Part shown: positions 24,330 through 32,574 of the stretch, piece after piece | Layout of the letters: every line of letters starts with the position of its first letter | How positions within the stretch are numbered: position 1 is the stretch's first letter | NCBI GenBank assembly: GCA_934096605.1 | Contig: CAKOMI010000009.1 | Coordinates: 1 to 38,666 of the forward strand | Origin: an uncultured Bacilli bacterium | GTDB lineage: Bacteria; Bacillota_I; Bacilli_A; RF39; UBA660 | DNA length: 38,666 bases | Direction: 5' to 3' | Notes under the pieces: generated by a model | What the model was told of the DNA's origin: nothing | Seen by the model: the letters and a program-made list of their open reading frames with translations, nothing else | The model's database searches: none | Made by a program: the position numbers and the translations under genes

Positions 24330-27188
24330 ATGAAAAAAGATAAGAAAAAGACATTACTGTTATTTATTAGTGTATTATGTTTATTTATTGGAGGTTCTTA
24401 TGCTTACTGGTTAATGACATCCACTCAAACCGATTATAACGTTGCTACCAGTGAATGCTTTAAAGTAACGCTTACTAATGAAAGTGATGCCATAAACTTA
24501 CAAAAAGCTTATCCTATAACAGATGAAGAAGGTTTAAAAGAAACTGGTTATTCTTTTACTATTAAAAATACATGTAACACTTATGCTGCTTATCAAGTAA
24601 ATCTAGAAGATATACTAGATGATGAAATAACTAAAAGATTAAGTAATAAATATATTAAACTATCTTTAAATGGTAGTACGCCAAGAGTATTAAGTAATTA
24701 TACTAAAGTAAGTCCTACCATTGATGATGCTGATGCCTCATTTAAATTAACTAGTGGCTCTCTTGCGCCAAATGGAGAAGATGGGGACTCAGTAGACTAT
24801 AACTTAAAACTATGGATGGATTATGATACACCAGCCATAGACGAAGCTATGAATGCCGCTTTTAAAAGTAAAATTAGTGTCATAGCAAGTTATATAGAAG
24901 CGGACAATCTAACAAATGAAATAACAATTGCTTATAATTCCAAAACAACTAATTATAGTAAAGATAGTGAAACAATAGATATAAATGCCACAAGTACTAA
25001 CTATAATTTAATCGAGTATAGTACTGATAATATAACTTATACAAGTATTGATACGCCTAGTAAAGACGTTATAATAACTAAGACGTATACAGAAGATAAA
25101 GATGAAACTATTTATTTTCGTGATGAAATGGGTAATTTAAAAAGTGAAAGTGTTGTTTTATCTAAGTTAGATAAAACAGGACCAGTTATAACAGTTACAG
25201 CTTCAAGTGACTGGGGTTCTAGTAATACAGTAAATATCACTTTAGAAGATGAGAAATCAGGTCTTGCTGGCTACGCCTTAACAGAGACAGAAACTGAACC
25301 TAGTGAATGGACAAGTGTTACTGGTAAAAGCACAACTATAACTAAAGACGTTACAAATAATAAAAAATATTATGTATATGCTAAAGATGCTTTAGGTAAT
25401 ATTAGTCATAAAGATGTTGAAGTAAGTCATGTTGATACGACTGCACCAACCATTGTTAGCTTAACTGAACAAAGTGGTTATGGGGCAACAAGTACTATAA
25501 CAGCCGTAGCAAAAGATACCGAATCTGGTATAACAGGCTATGCCTTCACTGAATCTAGTACAGAACCTACTAGTTGGACAAGTGTAGATAATGTTATAAC
25601 AGAAAGCACTTATACTTATAAGGCTAGTAAAAACGGAAACATTTATTTCTGGGTAAAAGATGGGGCAGGACATATAGTAAATAAAGCAATAACTGTTAGT
25701 AAAGTGGACGCAACAGCACCTACCGTAACACTTAGTTTAAGCGATGAAACAACTTGGACTAAATCAAAAACATTAACAATGAATTTTAGTGATAGTGATT
25801 CAGGACTTGCAGGTTATGCACTTACAACAACTGAAACAACACCAACGACATGGACAAGCATAAGTGGAACAAGTGTAAGTAAAACACAGACAATAACAAC
25901 TAATGGTACATATTACGTATGGACAAAAGACAATGCTGGATTAGTAAGTCATGTTAACAAAACAATATCTTATATTGATACCACAGCTCCAACCGCAAGT
26001 ATGACATTAACAAAAACAAGTGATTCAATAACGGTTGATGCTAGTGCTTCAAAAGATTTAGAAAGTGGTATTGCAAAATATGAATATAGTATAGATGGCA
26101 CAACATATTATTCATCAACAAATTCAACCTATACATTTACTGGTCTAAGCGTTGGAACTTATACTATATATTTAAGAGTTACTGATAAAGCTGAAAATAT
26201 AGAAAATATTGATACTAAAATAGCTATTACAGTACCACTAACGACAACAATAACAAAATTAGCAGCAACAGATACAACAAATCTAGCGACAGATGATTAT
26301 AGTAATATAAGATATATTGGAAAGAATCCAAATAACTATGTCAGTGTGGATGGCGATATATGGCGAATCATTGGCGTTATGAAGAATATTGATGATGGTA
26401 CAGGCAATAAGAGTGATAGGGTAAAATTAATTCGTTCAGAAGCAATAGGCGGTTATGCTTGGGATACTAGCAATTCAAGCATTAATGGTGGTATTGGTAT
26501 AAATGAATGGAGCCAGGCAGATTTAATGAAATTATTAAATCCAGGATATGAAAGTGAAACAGTAGGTGGGTCTCTATACTGGAATAGTGGGTCAGGAACA
26601 TGTTATAATGGAGGGAACAATGCAAAAAGAGCCTGCAATTTCACAAGTACGGGCATAAATGACAAATTGAAAACATTAATAGGTGATGCCGTATGGAATA
26701 CAGGAAGTAATGGAAGCTTCTATTTAGGCGATAATGTAAAAACGGCCAAATTTTATGAATTAGAAAGAAGCACAAATACTGGCAAAATTTGTACAAGTAG
26801 CAATGATTGTAATGATACAGTAGAAAGAACCACGACATGGACAGGAAAAATAGGTTTAATGTATCCATCAGATTATGGGTATGCAACAAGTGGAGGCAGC
26901 AAATTAGACCGAGCAACATGTTTAGATACGAATTTATATAACTGGAATGACTTTTCTGATTGTAAAGAAAACGACTGGCTATTTAAGAAAGGTTTGCAAT
27001 GGACATTATCGTCGATTGCTTACTCTTCTGCTGCGTCATTTGTATTCTATGTGTATCCAGACGGGAACGTCGACGACCGCGCTGCGGCCTATGGTTATGG
27101 TGCCAGTCCTGTCGGTTATCTGTTACCCTCTGTAGGAGTACAAGGAGGAGATGGTAGTTCTTCTAATCCATATACGCTATCAAATTAA
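24330..27188 (+). CDS. Surface display protein 2 with Ig-like repeats and C-terminal hypervariable domain
   Basis: About 952 residues. A basic start and a hydrophobic segment ending GGSYAYW resemble SipW/TasA-type signals. The next ~180 residues match the same domain of display protein 1 (INLQKAYPITDEEG; FTIKNTCNTYAAYQVNLE). Then comes a stalk of at least three Ig-like repeats of ~95 residues, each with a GLAGYAL/GITGYAF core, SWTS/TWTS, YYV(Y/W)(A/T)KD and VD(T/A)TAPT. Last is the C-terminal module shared with protein 1, the variable block and the GGDGSSSNPYTL tail. The frame is open to 24273, but GTAGG lies seven bases before ATG 24330 and the signal peptide starts there. It is followed after 36 bases by the PilC-like gene. 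Probably a long surface stalk presenting a variable binding domain. Confidence 0.82.
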   Translation: MKKDKKKTLLLFISVLCLFIGGSYAYWLMTSTQTDYNVATSECFKVTLTNESDAINLQKAYPITDEEGLKETGYSFTIKNTCNTYAAYQVNLEDILDDEITKRLSNKYIKLSLNGSTPRVLSNYTKVSPTIDDADASFKLTSGSLAPNGEDGDSVDYNLKLWMDYDTPAIDEAMNAAFKSKISVIASYIEADNLTNEITIAYNSKTTNYSKDSETIDINATSTNYNLIEYSTDNITYTSIDTPSKDVIITKTYTEDKDETIYFRDEMGNLKSESVVLSKLDKTGPVITVTASSDWGSSNTVNITLEDEKSGLAGYALTETETEPSEWTSVTGKSTTITKDVTNNKKYYVYAKDALGNISHKDVEVSHVDTTAPTIVSLTEQSGYGATSTITAVAKDTESGITGYAFTESSTEPTSWTSVDNVITESTYTYKASKNGNIYFWVKDGAGHIVNKAITVSKVDATAPTVTLSLSDETTWTKSKTLTMNFSDSDSGLAGYALTTTETTPTTWTSISGTSVSKTQTITTNGTYYVWTKDNAGLVSHVNKTISYIDTTAPTASMTLTKTSDSITVDASASKDLESGIAKYEYSIDGTTYYSSTNSTYTFTGLSVGTYTIYLRVTDKAENIENIDTKIAITVPLTTTITKLAATDTTNLATDDYSNIRYIGKNPNNYVSVDGDIWRIIGVMKNIDDGTGNKSDRVKLIRSEAIGGYAWDTSNSSINGGIGINEWSQADLMKLLNPGYESETVGGSLYWNSGSGTCYNGGNNAKRACNFTSTGINDKLKTLIGDAVWNTGSNGSFYLGDNVKTAKFYELERSTNTGKICTSSNDCNDTVERTTTWTGKIGLMYPSDYGYATSGGSKLDRATCLDTNLYNWNDFSDCKENDWLFKKGLQWTLSSIAYSSAASFVFYVYPDGNVDDRAAAYGYGASPVGYLLPSVGVQGGDGSSSNPYTLSN
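27000..27122 (+). other. Variable region VR2 (candidate diversity-generating retroelement target)
   Basis: Equivalent of VR1: 41 codons from QWT to GYL, gap-free alignment, 16 identical residues, while flanks are highly similar. Bases 27011-27120 are 58/110 G+C. Codons 23-30 (27066-27089) differ from VR1 only at positions 1 and 2. Some third-position differences exist elsewhere in the block, so VR1 and VR2 may derive from different templates. Confidence 0.58.
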
Positions 27189-27224
27189 AAAATAAATCAT
27201 CTAAATAATAGAAAGGGGAATATC

Positions 27225-28829
27225 ATGAATAATGTAAGTGTTAATGAAAGTAGTCCATTAAAGCCTTTGAAGTATCCAGGGCTTGGGCTATTTGCTAGTT
27301 TTAAGTATGTGTTTTTAGTTGTTCTTTCTATTTTTAAATATGCTATACGTGGGTTTACTTTTGTTTTCATAGATATTCCTGTTACTATTTGGAATAATGC
27401 TAGTAATGTAGTGTTTAAAGCTTATAGAAGTAGTACTAGTAATAAGTCTAAAGAAAGTACTGATAAGAAGAAAAGTCTATTAAATATGGATGTTTCTGAT
27501 TTACTTAGAAATACACATTATATGAAGAAAAAGATGGCTTTATTAGAAAAAGAAAAGTTAAGTTTATTGGCTGAGTTACAAGGACCTGGAGCTGTTCGTT
27601 CTAAAGAAGCGCATGTTTATAAATTTACGGCTAAAGCACGTGATGGTAAATTAGAAACTGGTTATATTAATGGGTTTTCTAAATTAGATGTTAATACTTT
27701 TTTAGTACAAGATGGATATGAAGTATATAAAATAGAAAATAATAAATATATTGAAATGTTTTATGGTAAATCTAGTGTTTTTGCTCCTAAATTAAGTACT
27801 AAAGATTTATTGTTTTGGTTAACTCAATTATCTACTTATATAAAAAGTGGTATTACTCTTACTGAGTCTATTCGTATTTTAAACTTACAAATGAATAAAA
27901 AAGCAAGTTATAAAAGAGCGTTTAGATCAATAATTTATGAACTTACTATGGGTAATTCATTTTCTACAGCTCTAGAAAAACAAGGGGAAATGTTTCCACC
28001 TCTTTTAATCAATATGATAAAAGCGGCTGAAGCAACTGGTGAATTAGAAGAAACTCTAGATGACATGGCTAACTACTATGAAGAAATTGATAAAACGCAT
28101 AAACAAATGATTTCGGCTATTACATATCCGACTGTTATCATGATCTTTAGTATTGCCGTTATAACCTTTATTCTTGTTTGGGTTATTCCTGAATTTGTTA
28201 AAATCTATAAGAGTAGTGGTTCTGAAATTAAAGGCTTAACTCTATTTGTTATTCATTTAAGTGAATTCTTACAAAACTATTTAGCTTTATTAATATTGGC
28301 AGTATGTGGTGTTATAATAGTTCTTGCTTTATGCTATAAAAGAATTAAAGCTTTTCGTAAAGCTATGCAAACATTTGCTATGAAATTACCTTTAGTAGGT
28401 AAGATTATTATCTATAATGAAATGACTATCTTCTCTAAAACATTTTCTTCTCTTTTAAGAAATAATGTCTTTATCACTGATAGTATTAACATATTAAGTA
28501 AAATAACTAATAATGAAATATATAAAGAAATAATGTATAATACTATTGATAACGTTATTAAAGGTGAAAAAATAAGTAAGGCATTTGAAGGACACTGGGC
28601 TGTACCAGATGTGGCTTATTACATGATTGTTACAGGTGAATCAACTGGTGAACTTGCTGAAATGATGAGTAAAGTAAGTAACTATTACCAAGAAATGCAC
28701 CGTAATATAATTAATAATTTAAAATCATTTATTGAACCAGTTCTAATCTGTTTCTTAGCAGTAGTTGTTGGTATGATTATATTAGCTGTTATTGTGCCAA
28801 TGTTTGACTTAATGAATCAAGTTAAGTAG
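27225..28829 (+). CDS. Type II secretion / type IV pilus inner-membrane platform protein (GspF/PilC family)
   Basis: 534 residues. An unusual N-terminal part (1-130) has two hydrophobic stretches (FASFKYVFLVVLSIFKYAIR, FTFVFIDIPVTIW) and a coiled-coil-like helix (MKKKMALLEKEKLSLLAELQ). The next part (about 130-185) is a small domain with VYKFTAKARDGKLETGYI, common at the start of PilC. Two T2SF domains follow, with LFWLTQLSTYIKSGITLTES, MIKAAEATGELEETLDDMAN, and the second-copy equivalent MIVTGESTGELAEMMSKVSN, plus three TM helices. It anchors the assembly motor in the membrane. GGGG precedes the ATG. It is 36 bases after display protein 2 and 13 bases before the prepilin peptidase, so the three form an operon. 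No ATPase gene is present. Confidence 0.93.
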   Translation: MNNVSVNESSPLKPLKYPGLGLFASFKYVFLVVLSIFKYAIRGFTFVFIDIPVTIWNNASNVVFKAYRSSTSNKSKESTDKKKSLLNMDVSDLLRNTHYMKKKMALLEKEKLSLLAELQGPGAVRSKEAHVYKFTAKARDGKLETGYINGFSKLDVNTFLVQDGYEVYKIENNKYIEMFYGKSSVFAPKLSTKDLLFWLTQLSTYIKSGITLTESIRILNLQMNKKASYKRAFRSIIYELTMGNSFSTALEKQGEMFPPLLINMIKAAEATGELEETLDDMANYYEEIDKTHKQMISAITYPTVIMIFSIAVITFILVWVIPEFVKIYKSSGSEIKGLTLFVIHLSEFLQNYLALLILAVCGVIIVLALCYKRIKAFRKAMQTFAMKLPLVGKIIIYNEMTIFSKTFSSLLRNNVFITDSINILSKITNNEIYKEIMYNTIDNVIKGEKISKAFEGHWAVPDVAYYMIVTGESTGELAEMMSKVSNYYQEMHRNIINNLKSFIEPVLICFLAVVVGMIILAVIVPMFDLMNQVK

Positions 28830-28842
28830 TATAGGGGGACTT

Positions 28843-29607
28843 ATGAAAATATATTATGCTATTATCTTTTTCTTGTTGGGTAGTTCTTTAGCGAGTTTTT
28901 ATGGTGTTGTTGGTAAAAGACTTTTAAAAGGAGAGTCAATCGTAAAACCAAGAAGCCATTGTGATTCATGTAATCACCAATTATCTTCTAAAGAATTAAT
29001 ACCCATTTTTTCTTTTTTACTATTAAAAGGCAAATGTAAATATTGCCATCAAAAGTTAGATATATCGGAGCCTTTACTAGAATTATTCACGGGTATTTCT
29101 TTTGCTATTCTTTATTGGTATTATGGGGTTTCTTATAACTTCTGGATATCTCTAATACTTATATCTTTACTAGATTTAATCTTTATAACTGATTTTACAG
29201 AAATGTTAATATTAGATTCACCTTTAATTATTTCTTCAATTTTAATATTTTTCTTAAAGCTTTATTACTATGATTTAACATATGCTTTTAAAGGTGTATT
29301 AGCCGGTTTAATACTATTATTATTCATGTTATTAGTGGGCTTTATTGGTAAGATTCTCTTTAAAAGAGAAGCCTTAGGTGGTGGTGACATTAAATTATCA
29401 TTTGTTATGGGGCTTACCTTATCTTTACCCCTTGGTTTTGTAAGTCTTATTTTATCAACGTTTTTAGCTTTACCATATGCCACATTTAGTTTATTTTCTA
29501 CTAAAGAACGAGAGGTTCCTTTTGGACCTTTTCTAATATCTAGTTTACTTATTGTCTTTTTATTCAGTGAAAAATTTATGAATATATTATATTTATTTTA
29601 TTTGTGA
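28843..29607 (+). CDS. Prepilin peptidase (A24 family, PilD/ComC type)
   Basis: 254 residues, polytopic. The N-terminal cytoplasmic domain has the two Cys pairs of full-length PilD (HCDSCNH at 40-43, KCKYCHQ at 65-68), and the catalytic Asp residues are D117 in ITDFTEMLILDS and D182 in ALGGGDIKLSF. It cleaves prepilin leaders (such as that at 2764-3144) and may methylate the new N-terminus. The start has GGGGG seven bases upstream. It probably serves all pilin-like proteins in the genome. The gene ends within the extended -10 region of the next transcript. Confidence 0.95.
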   Translation: MKIYYAIIFFLLGSSLASFYGVVGKRLLKGESIVKPRSHCDSCNHQLSSKELIPIFSFLLLKGKCKYCHQKLDISEPLLELFTGISFAILYWYYGVSYNFWISLILISLLDLIFITDFTEMLILDSPLIISSILIFFLKLYYYDLTYAFKGVLAGLILLLFMLLVGFIGKILFKREALGGGDIKLSFVMGLTLSLPLGFVSLILSTFLALPYATFSLFSTKEREVPFGPFLISSLLIVFLFSEKFMNILYLFYL

Positions 29608-29613
29608 TATAAT
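29605..29613 (+). promoter_or_regulatory. Extended -10 promoter element before the HipA-like pair
   Basis: TGA followed by TATAAT (29608-29613) at the end of the prepilin peptidase gene gives an extended -10. No convincing -35 was seen. It lies about 25 bases upstream of the 85-residue ORF. Confidence 0.5.
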
Positions 29614-29638
29614 CTAAGTAGCAAAGGAGTAGTGTATC

Positions 29639-29896
29639 ATGGCAAAAAAAGAACCATTTAAAACAGATAAACCTCTTTATGATTATAGTATCATATATGA
29701 CTATTCTAAATTACCTGATGAATTAAAACAGCTGATTTTAGAATTAGAGAGTTATGATGAGTCAGGTGATTGGTACCATTATGATATAATACTTGATGAA
29801 CTAGATATAACGTCCAAATCTTACTGGCGTATGGGTATAATTACCGAATATGATTATAAAATAATATTAAGGAAATACGGGTGGATATATGATTAA
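29639..29896 (+). CDS. Small unknown protein paired with HipA-like kinase
   Basis: 85 residues, acidic and Tyr-rich, no helix-turn-helix seen. The pattern DYSKLPDELKQLILELESYD, then GDWYHYDIILDELDITSKSY, then YDYKIILRKYGWIYD is coherent, and a real ORF is supported by GCAAAGGAG upstream of the ATG. It overlaps the kinase gene by eight bases. Such close pairing suggests a toxin-antitoxin-like or regulatory partner, but it does not look like HipB. I believe similar pairs occur in other Firmicutes, but I cannot verify this. Confidence 0.7.
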   Translation: MAKKEPFKTDKPLYDYSIIYDYSKLPDELKQLILELESYDESGDWYHYDIILDELDITSKSYWRMGIITEYDYKIILRKYGWIYD

Positions 29897-30833
29897 AATT
29901 ACAAATTTTGAATTGATGCAGCCAAGTGGCTTGAGTTATGGTGGCCATGGTGGTAGTAAAAAAGGTATTATCTTAGATGACGAAAGATGGTTTTTAAAAT
30001 ATCCTAAATCTACCAAAAGTATGAATGTTGAAGGCTTATCTTATTCTACCACACCATTATCAGAGTATCTGGGCTCTAAAATATACTCTTCAATTGGCTT
30101 AGAAACACATAGAGTATTACTTGGTTATGCCAATAATAAAATAGTCGTGGCTTGCAAAGACTTTTTAAATAGCAATGAAATTATAATTGACTATAACATG
30201 ATCAAAAATGACTATGAAGAGAATGTAGAAAGAGCAATAGAAAATTTAAGTACAAGTGCTAATTTAAAGCTTGATCACAACATAGAAGAAACATTACTTG
30301 TTATGGAAAAAAATTCATATTTCAAATCTATTCCAGCCTTAAAGGAAAGATTTTGGGAAATGTTTATAGTTGATGCATTCATCAATAATAATGATCGTAA
30401 CGAAGGTAACTGGGGTTTAATATTGAATAAAGAAACTGGTGAATTAAAAGTAGCGCCAGTGTTTGATAACGGGGCTTCATTCTATAATAAATCTAGCGAT
30501 GAGAAATTATTAGAGCTTTATGAAGATGATTTTAAATTCAAACAGTCAGTTTATGATAATTGTGTTTCCGTATATCATCTAAATGGTAAAAGGATAAAAC
30601 CTTTAAAAATTATTGAAAGCATGCAAAATGATGAATGTAATAAAGCAATACTAAGAATTGTTCCTAAAATAAATATGCTAACAATCACTGATATTTTTAA
30701 TGATATTCCCGAAGAGTTTAACAATATCCAAGTTATGAGTAAAATGCAAAAAAAATATTATTTAGAGTCATTAAAATATAAATATGAAAATATTTTATTA
30801 CCTGTTTATAAAGAGTTATTAAAGAAAATTTAA
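29889..30833 (+). CDS. HipA-like Ser/Thr protein kinase
   Basis: 314 residues. HGGSKKGIILDDERWFLKYPK is the N-terminal Gly-rich loop and strand, with K37 as the likely ATP-binding Lys. The catalytic segment VDAFINNNDRNEGNWGLIL has D169 and N174, matching the D-R-H-xx-N pattern of HipA. KVAPVFDNGASF contains the metal-binding D193. HipA kinases phosphorylate aminoacyl-tRNA synthetases or other targets; the target here is unknown. The usual HipA N-terminal subdomain 1 seems short. The motifs look intact, so the kinase is probably active. It is preceded by the overlapping 85-residue gene and followed by a terminator. Confidence 0.82.
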   Translation: MIKITNFELMQPSGLSYGGHGGSKKGIILDDERWFLKYPKSTKSMNVEGLSYSTTPLSEYLGSKIYSSIGLETHRVLLGYANNKIVVACKDFLNSNEIIIDYNMIKNDYEENVERAIENLSTSANLKLDHNIEETLLVMEKNSYFKSIPALKERFWEMFIVDAFINNNDRNEGNWGLILNKETGELKVAPVFDNGASFYNKSSDEKLLELYEDDFKFKQSVYDNCVSVYHLNGKRIKPLKIIESMQNDECNKAILRIVPKINMLTITDIFNDIPEEFNNIQVMSKMQKKYYLESLKYKYENILLPVYKELLKKI

Positions 30834-30840
30834 ATTTATC

Positions 30841-30862
30841 AAGGCTATTAATGCCTTTTTTT
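30841..30862 (+). terminator. Intrinsic terminator after the kinase
   Basis: AAGGC (30841-30845) pairs with GCCTT (30853-30857) around a seven-base loop, with T residues to 30862. It is a short stem. Confidence 0.7.
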
Positions 30863-30907
30863 CGTTCTAAAAAATCATTTTAATACATAATATGTACGGG
30901 TGATATC

Positions 30908-31501
30908 ATGGACGAGATAGAAAAAGCCTTAGAAAGGCATCACAAAAGAACACATAAAGAAATTCATGACGACTTAAAGATAAGTAGAGCTTTTACCAAA
31001 ATACTAATAAGCATTATCCTCGTTTTATCATGTGCTATTTATATTAATTTAAATGCTAGTAATAAATCTTTCTTTCAAGAAAAAGTTTTTTCTACCAGTC
31101 TTGCATTTAATAAATTAAATAATCTCTATCATTCCTTGTTTGGCAATATCTTACCAAGTGTAAGAACAGCAAGTGTTATTAAAAATGATAACTCTAGTAC
31201 TAGGGAACCATATTTAAACGGCTATAAAATAAGCGAATTTAAAAATAGTCCTGTTTATTCTAAAGCTAGTGGTATATTAGTTTATAATGGTGAAAAAGAA
31301 GGGTATGGTAATACTTTGATTATCCAAGGTGTTGATGGTACTGATATATGGTATGGCAGTATTACTGATACCAACTACAAACTATATGATTACATTGAAT
31401 CTGGCACTATTATAGGCAATACAATAAATGATTACTACTATCTCGTTCTTTTAAAGGAAAACAACTACTTAACTTATGAAGAATATTTTAAAGACGTTTA
31501 A
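30908..31501 (+). CDS. SpoIVFA-like membrane protein with degenerate M23 domain
   Basis: 197 residues. A charged N-terminal part (1-43), one TM helix (about 45-63) and an extracellular domain (100-197) follow the layout of SpoIVFA. The domain SGILVYNGEKEGYGNTLIIQ, then GVDGTDIWYGSITD, and IESGTIIGN matches the M23/LytM fold. The YGH-type catalytic His is replaced (WYGSI) and no HxH was seen, so it should be non-catalytic. In Bacillus, SpoIVFA holds and regulates the SpoIVFB protease. The next gene, a SpoIVFB-like protease, overlaps by 26 bases. Its place upstream of rplU is the same as in Bacillus subtilis. Confidence 0.8.
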   Translation: MDEIEKALERHHKRTHKEIHDDLKISRAFTKILISIILVLSCAIYINLNASNKSFFQEKVFSTSLAFNKLNNLYHSLFGNILPSVRTASVIKNDNSSTREPYLNGYKISEFKNSPVYSKASGILVYNGEKEGYGNTLIIQGVDGTDIWYGSITDTNYKLYDYIESGTIIGNTINDYYYLVLLKENNYLTYEEYFKDV

Positions 31502-32243
31502 TTTTCATTTTAGTACTATTATCTTTATTCTCTTATCTTTTCTAGTTGGTTATTTTAAAAACGTTATTTGTATCTTTCTAATTGTTATTATTCATGAAAT
31601 AGGTCATCTTTTCTTCATTAAACTTTTTAAATACCAAGTAACAAGCATTACCATCTATCCCTTTGGGGGTATTACTAAAGTCTCTAAAAGAATAAACGAT
31701 TCAATTATTAAAGAAAGAATTATTAGTTTGGGTGGTATTTTCTTTCAATTACTTTTATTTTTAATTATTAAGCTTTTACATTTAAAATATGATTTACTCT
31801 TATTTTATAATCAAACTATTCTTTTATTTAATATTATTCCTATCATTCCTTTAGATGGTTCTGTTTTCTTAAAAAGTATTTTAGAAAGTCATATGTCTTA
31901 TGAAAAAGCTTTAAAATATACAGTCTTAATTTCTTTTTTAATATATCTTCTATTTTTATTCTGTAATATTTATTTTCAATTAAATAACTATTTTATATGT
32001 CTGCTTCTTTTATTTCAAATATATACTTTTCATAAAGAAATAGCTACTTTAAAGAATCGTTTCTATTTAGAAAGATATCTATATAATTTCCCATATAAAA
32101 ATATAATTAATGAATCAACTACTAACTATCATTTACTAAGAAAAAACACCAAACATTTCTTTTATAATGGTAAATATTATGAGTCTGAAAAAGCAATATT
32201 AAATAGTTACTTTGCTGATTTTTCTCGGCAAAGAGATAGATAA
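31476..32243 (+). CDS. Site-2 protease, SpoIVFB-like (M50 family)
   Basis: 255 residues with six hydrophobic helices. The zinc motif HEIGH lies in FLIVIIHEIGHLFFIKLF (about residue 40-44). The second metal motif is NIIPIIPLDGSVFL (Asp in PLDG). ITIYPFGGITKVSK is the conserved membrane-reentrant loop of SpoIVFB-type proteases. It would cleave a substrate within the membrane. In Bacillus the substrate is pro-sigma-K; there is no sign of sporulation genes in this window, so the role may differ. The start at 31476 lies inside the upstream gene; a later start cannot be excluded. Its substrate is unknown. Confidence 0.85.
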   Translation: MKNILKTFNFHFSTIIFILLSFLVGYFKNVICIFLIVIIHEIGHLFFIKLFKYQVTSITIYPFGGITKVSKRINDSIIKERIISLGGIFFQLLLFLIIKLLHLKYDLLLFYNQTILLFNIIPIIPLDGSVFLKSILESHMSYEKALKYTVLISFLIYLLFLFCNIYFQLNNYFICLLLLFQIYTFHKEIATLKNRFYLERYLYNFPYKNIINESTTNYHLLRKNTKHFFYNGKYYESEKAILNSYFADFSRQRDR

Positions 32244-32260
32244 TTGCATAGCATAAAGCA

Positions 32261-32466
32261 TTGATATTTATCATAAAATATAGTATATTACTATTGCATT
32301 AAGAAAAGTGCAATAATTATGTAAATGTAAATCGCTTCTAGGTGGTGCGAGCAATAAATGATCCTAGTCGTGAAATGTTAATCGCTTCCGAGTGGTGCGA
32401 GCAATAAATGATCTCGGTTGTAAATGTTGGAAATCTCTATTTTTGGTAGAGTTTTCTTTTTCTTTT
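32261..32466 (+). ncRNA. Candidate structured RNA with two tandem 50-nt covarying repeats
   Basis: This 331-base gap (32244-32574) holds a full transcription unit. Promoter: TTGATA (32261-32266), a 17-base spacer, TATATT (32284-32289). A first hairpin pairs ATTGCA (32293-32298) with TGCAAT (32309-32314). Two 50-base copies follow (32323-32372 and 32373-32422). Each has a constant loop region and a stem: CTAGG/CCTAG in copy 1, CCGAG/CTCGG in copy 2, so three pairs changed on both sides. A terminator-like hairpin (CTCTA 32435-32439 with TAGAG 32447-32451) and T-rich tract follow. The family was not recognised. Confidence 0.65.
32323..32422 (+). repeat. Tandem repeat, two copies of 50 bases
   Basis: Copies 32323-32372 and 32373-32422 share the block GTGGTGCGAGCAATAAATGA and most other positions. 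The only variable parts are the two stem arms, which change in a compensatory way. A start of a third copy (AAATGTTGG) follows. Confidence 0.9.
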
Positions 32467-32574
32467 TAGTGGTTCAAGTTTATCGTGCCTATCCATCCAA
32501 AAATCAAATGTTGTACTAAATTTACTTGCCAAAGAAAATAAAAGCCTTTATAATGAGCTTAGGAGTGGTTATTT

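Noticed and set aside
32323..32422. Possible small CRISPR array
   Set aside because: The two copies are directly adjacent without unique spacers, and the changes are compensatory within stems. No cas genes are nearby.
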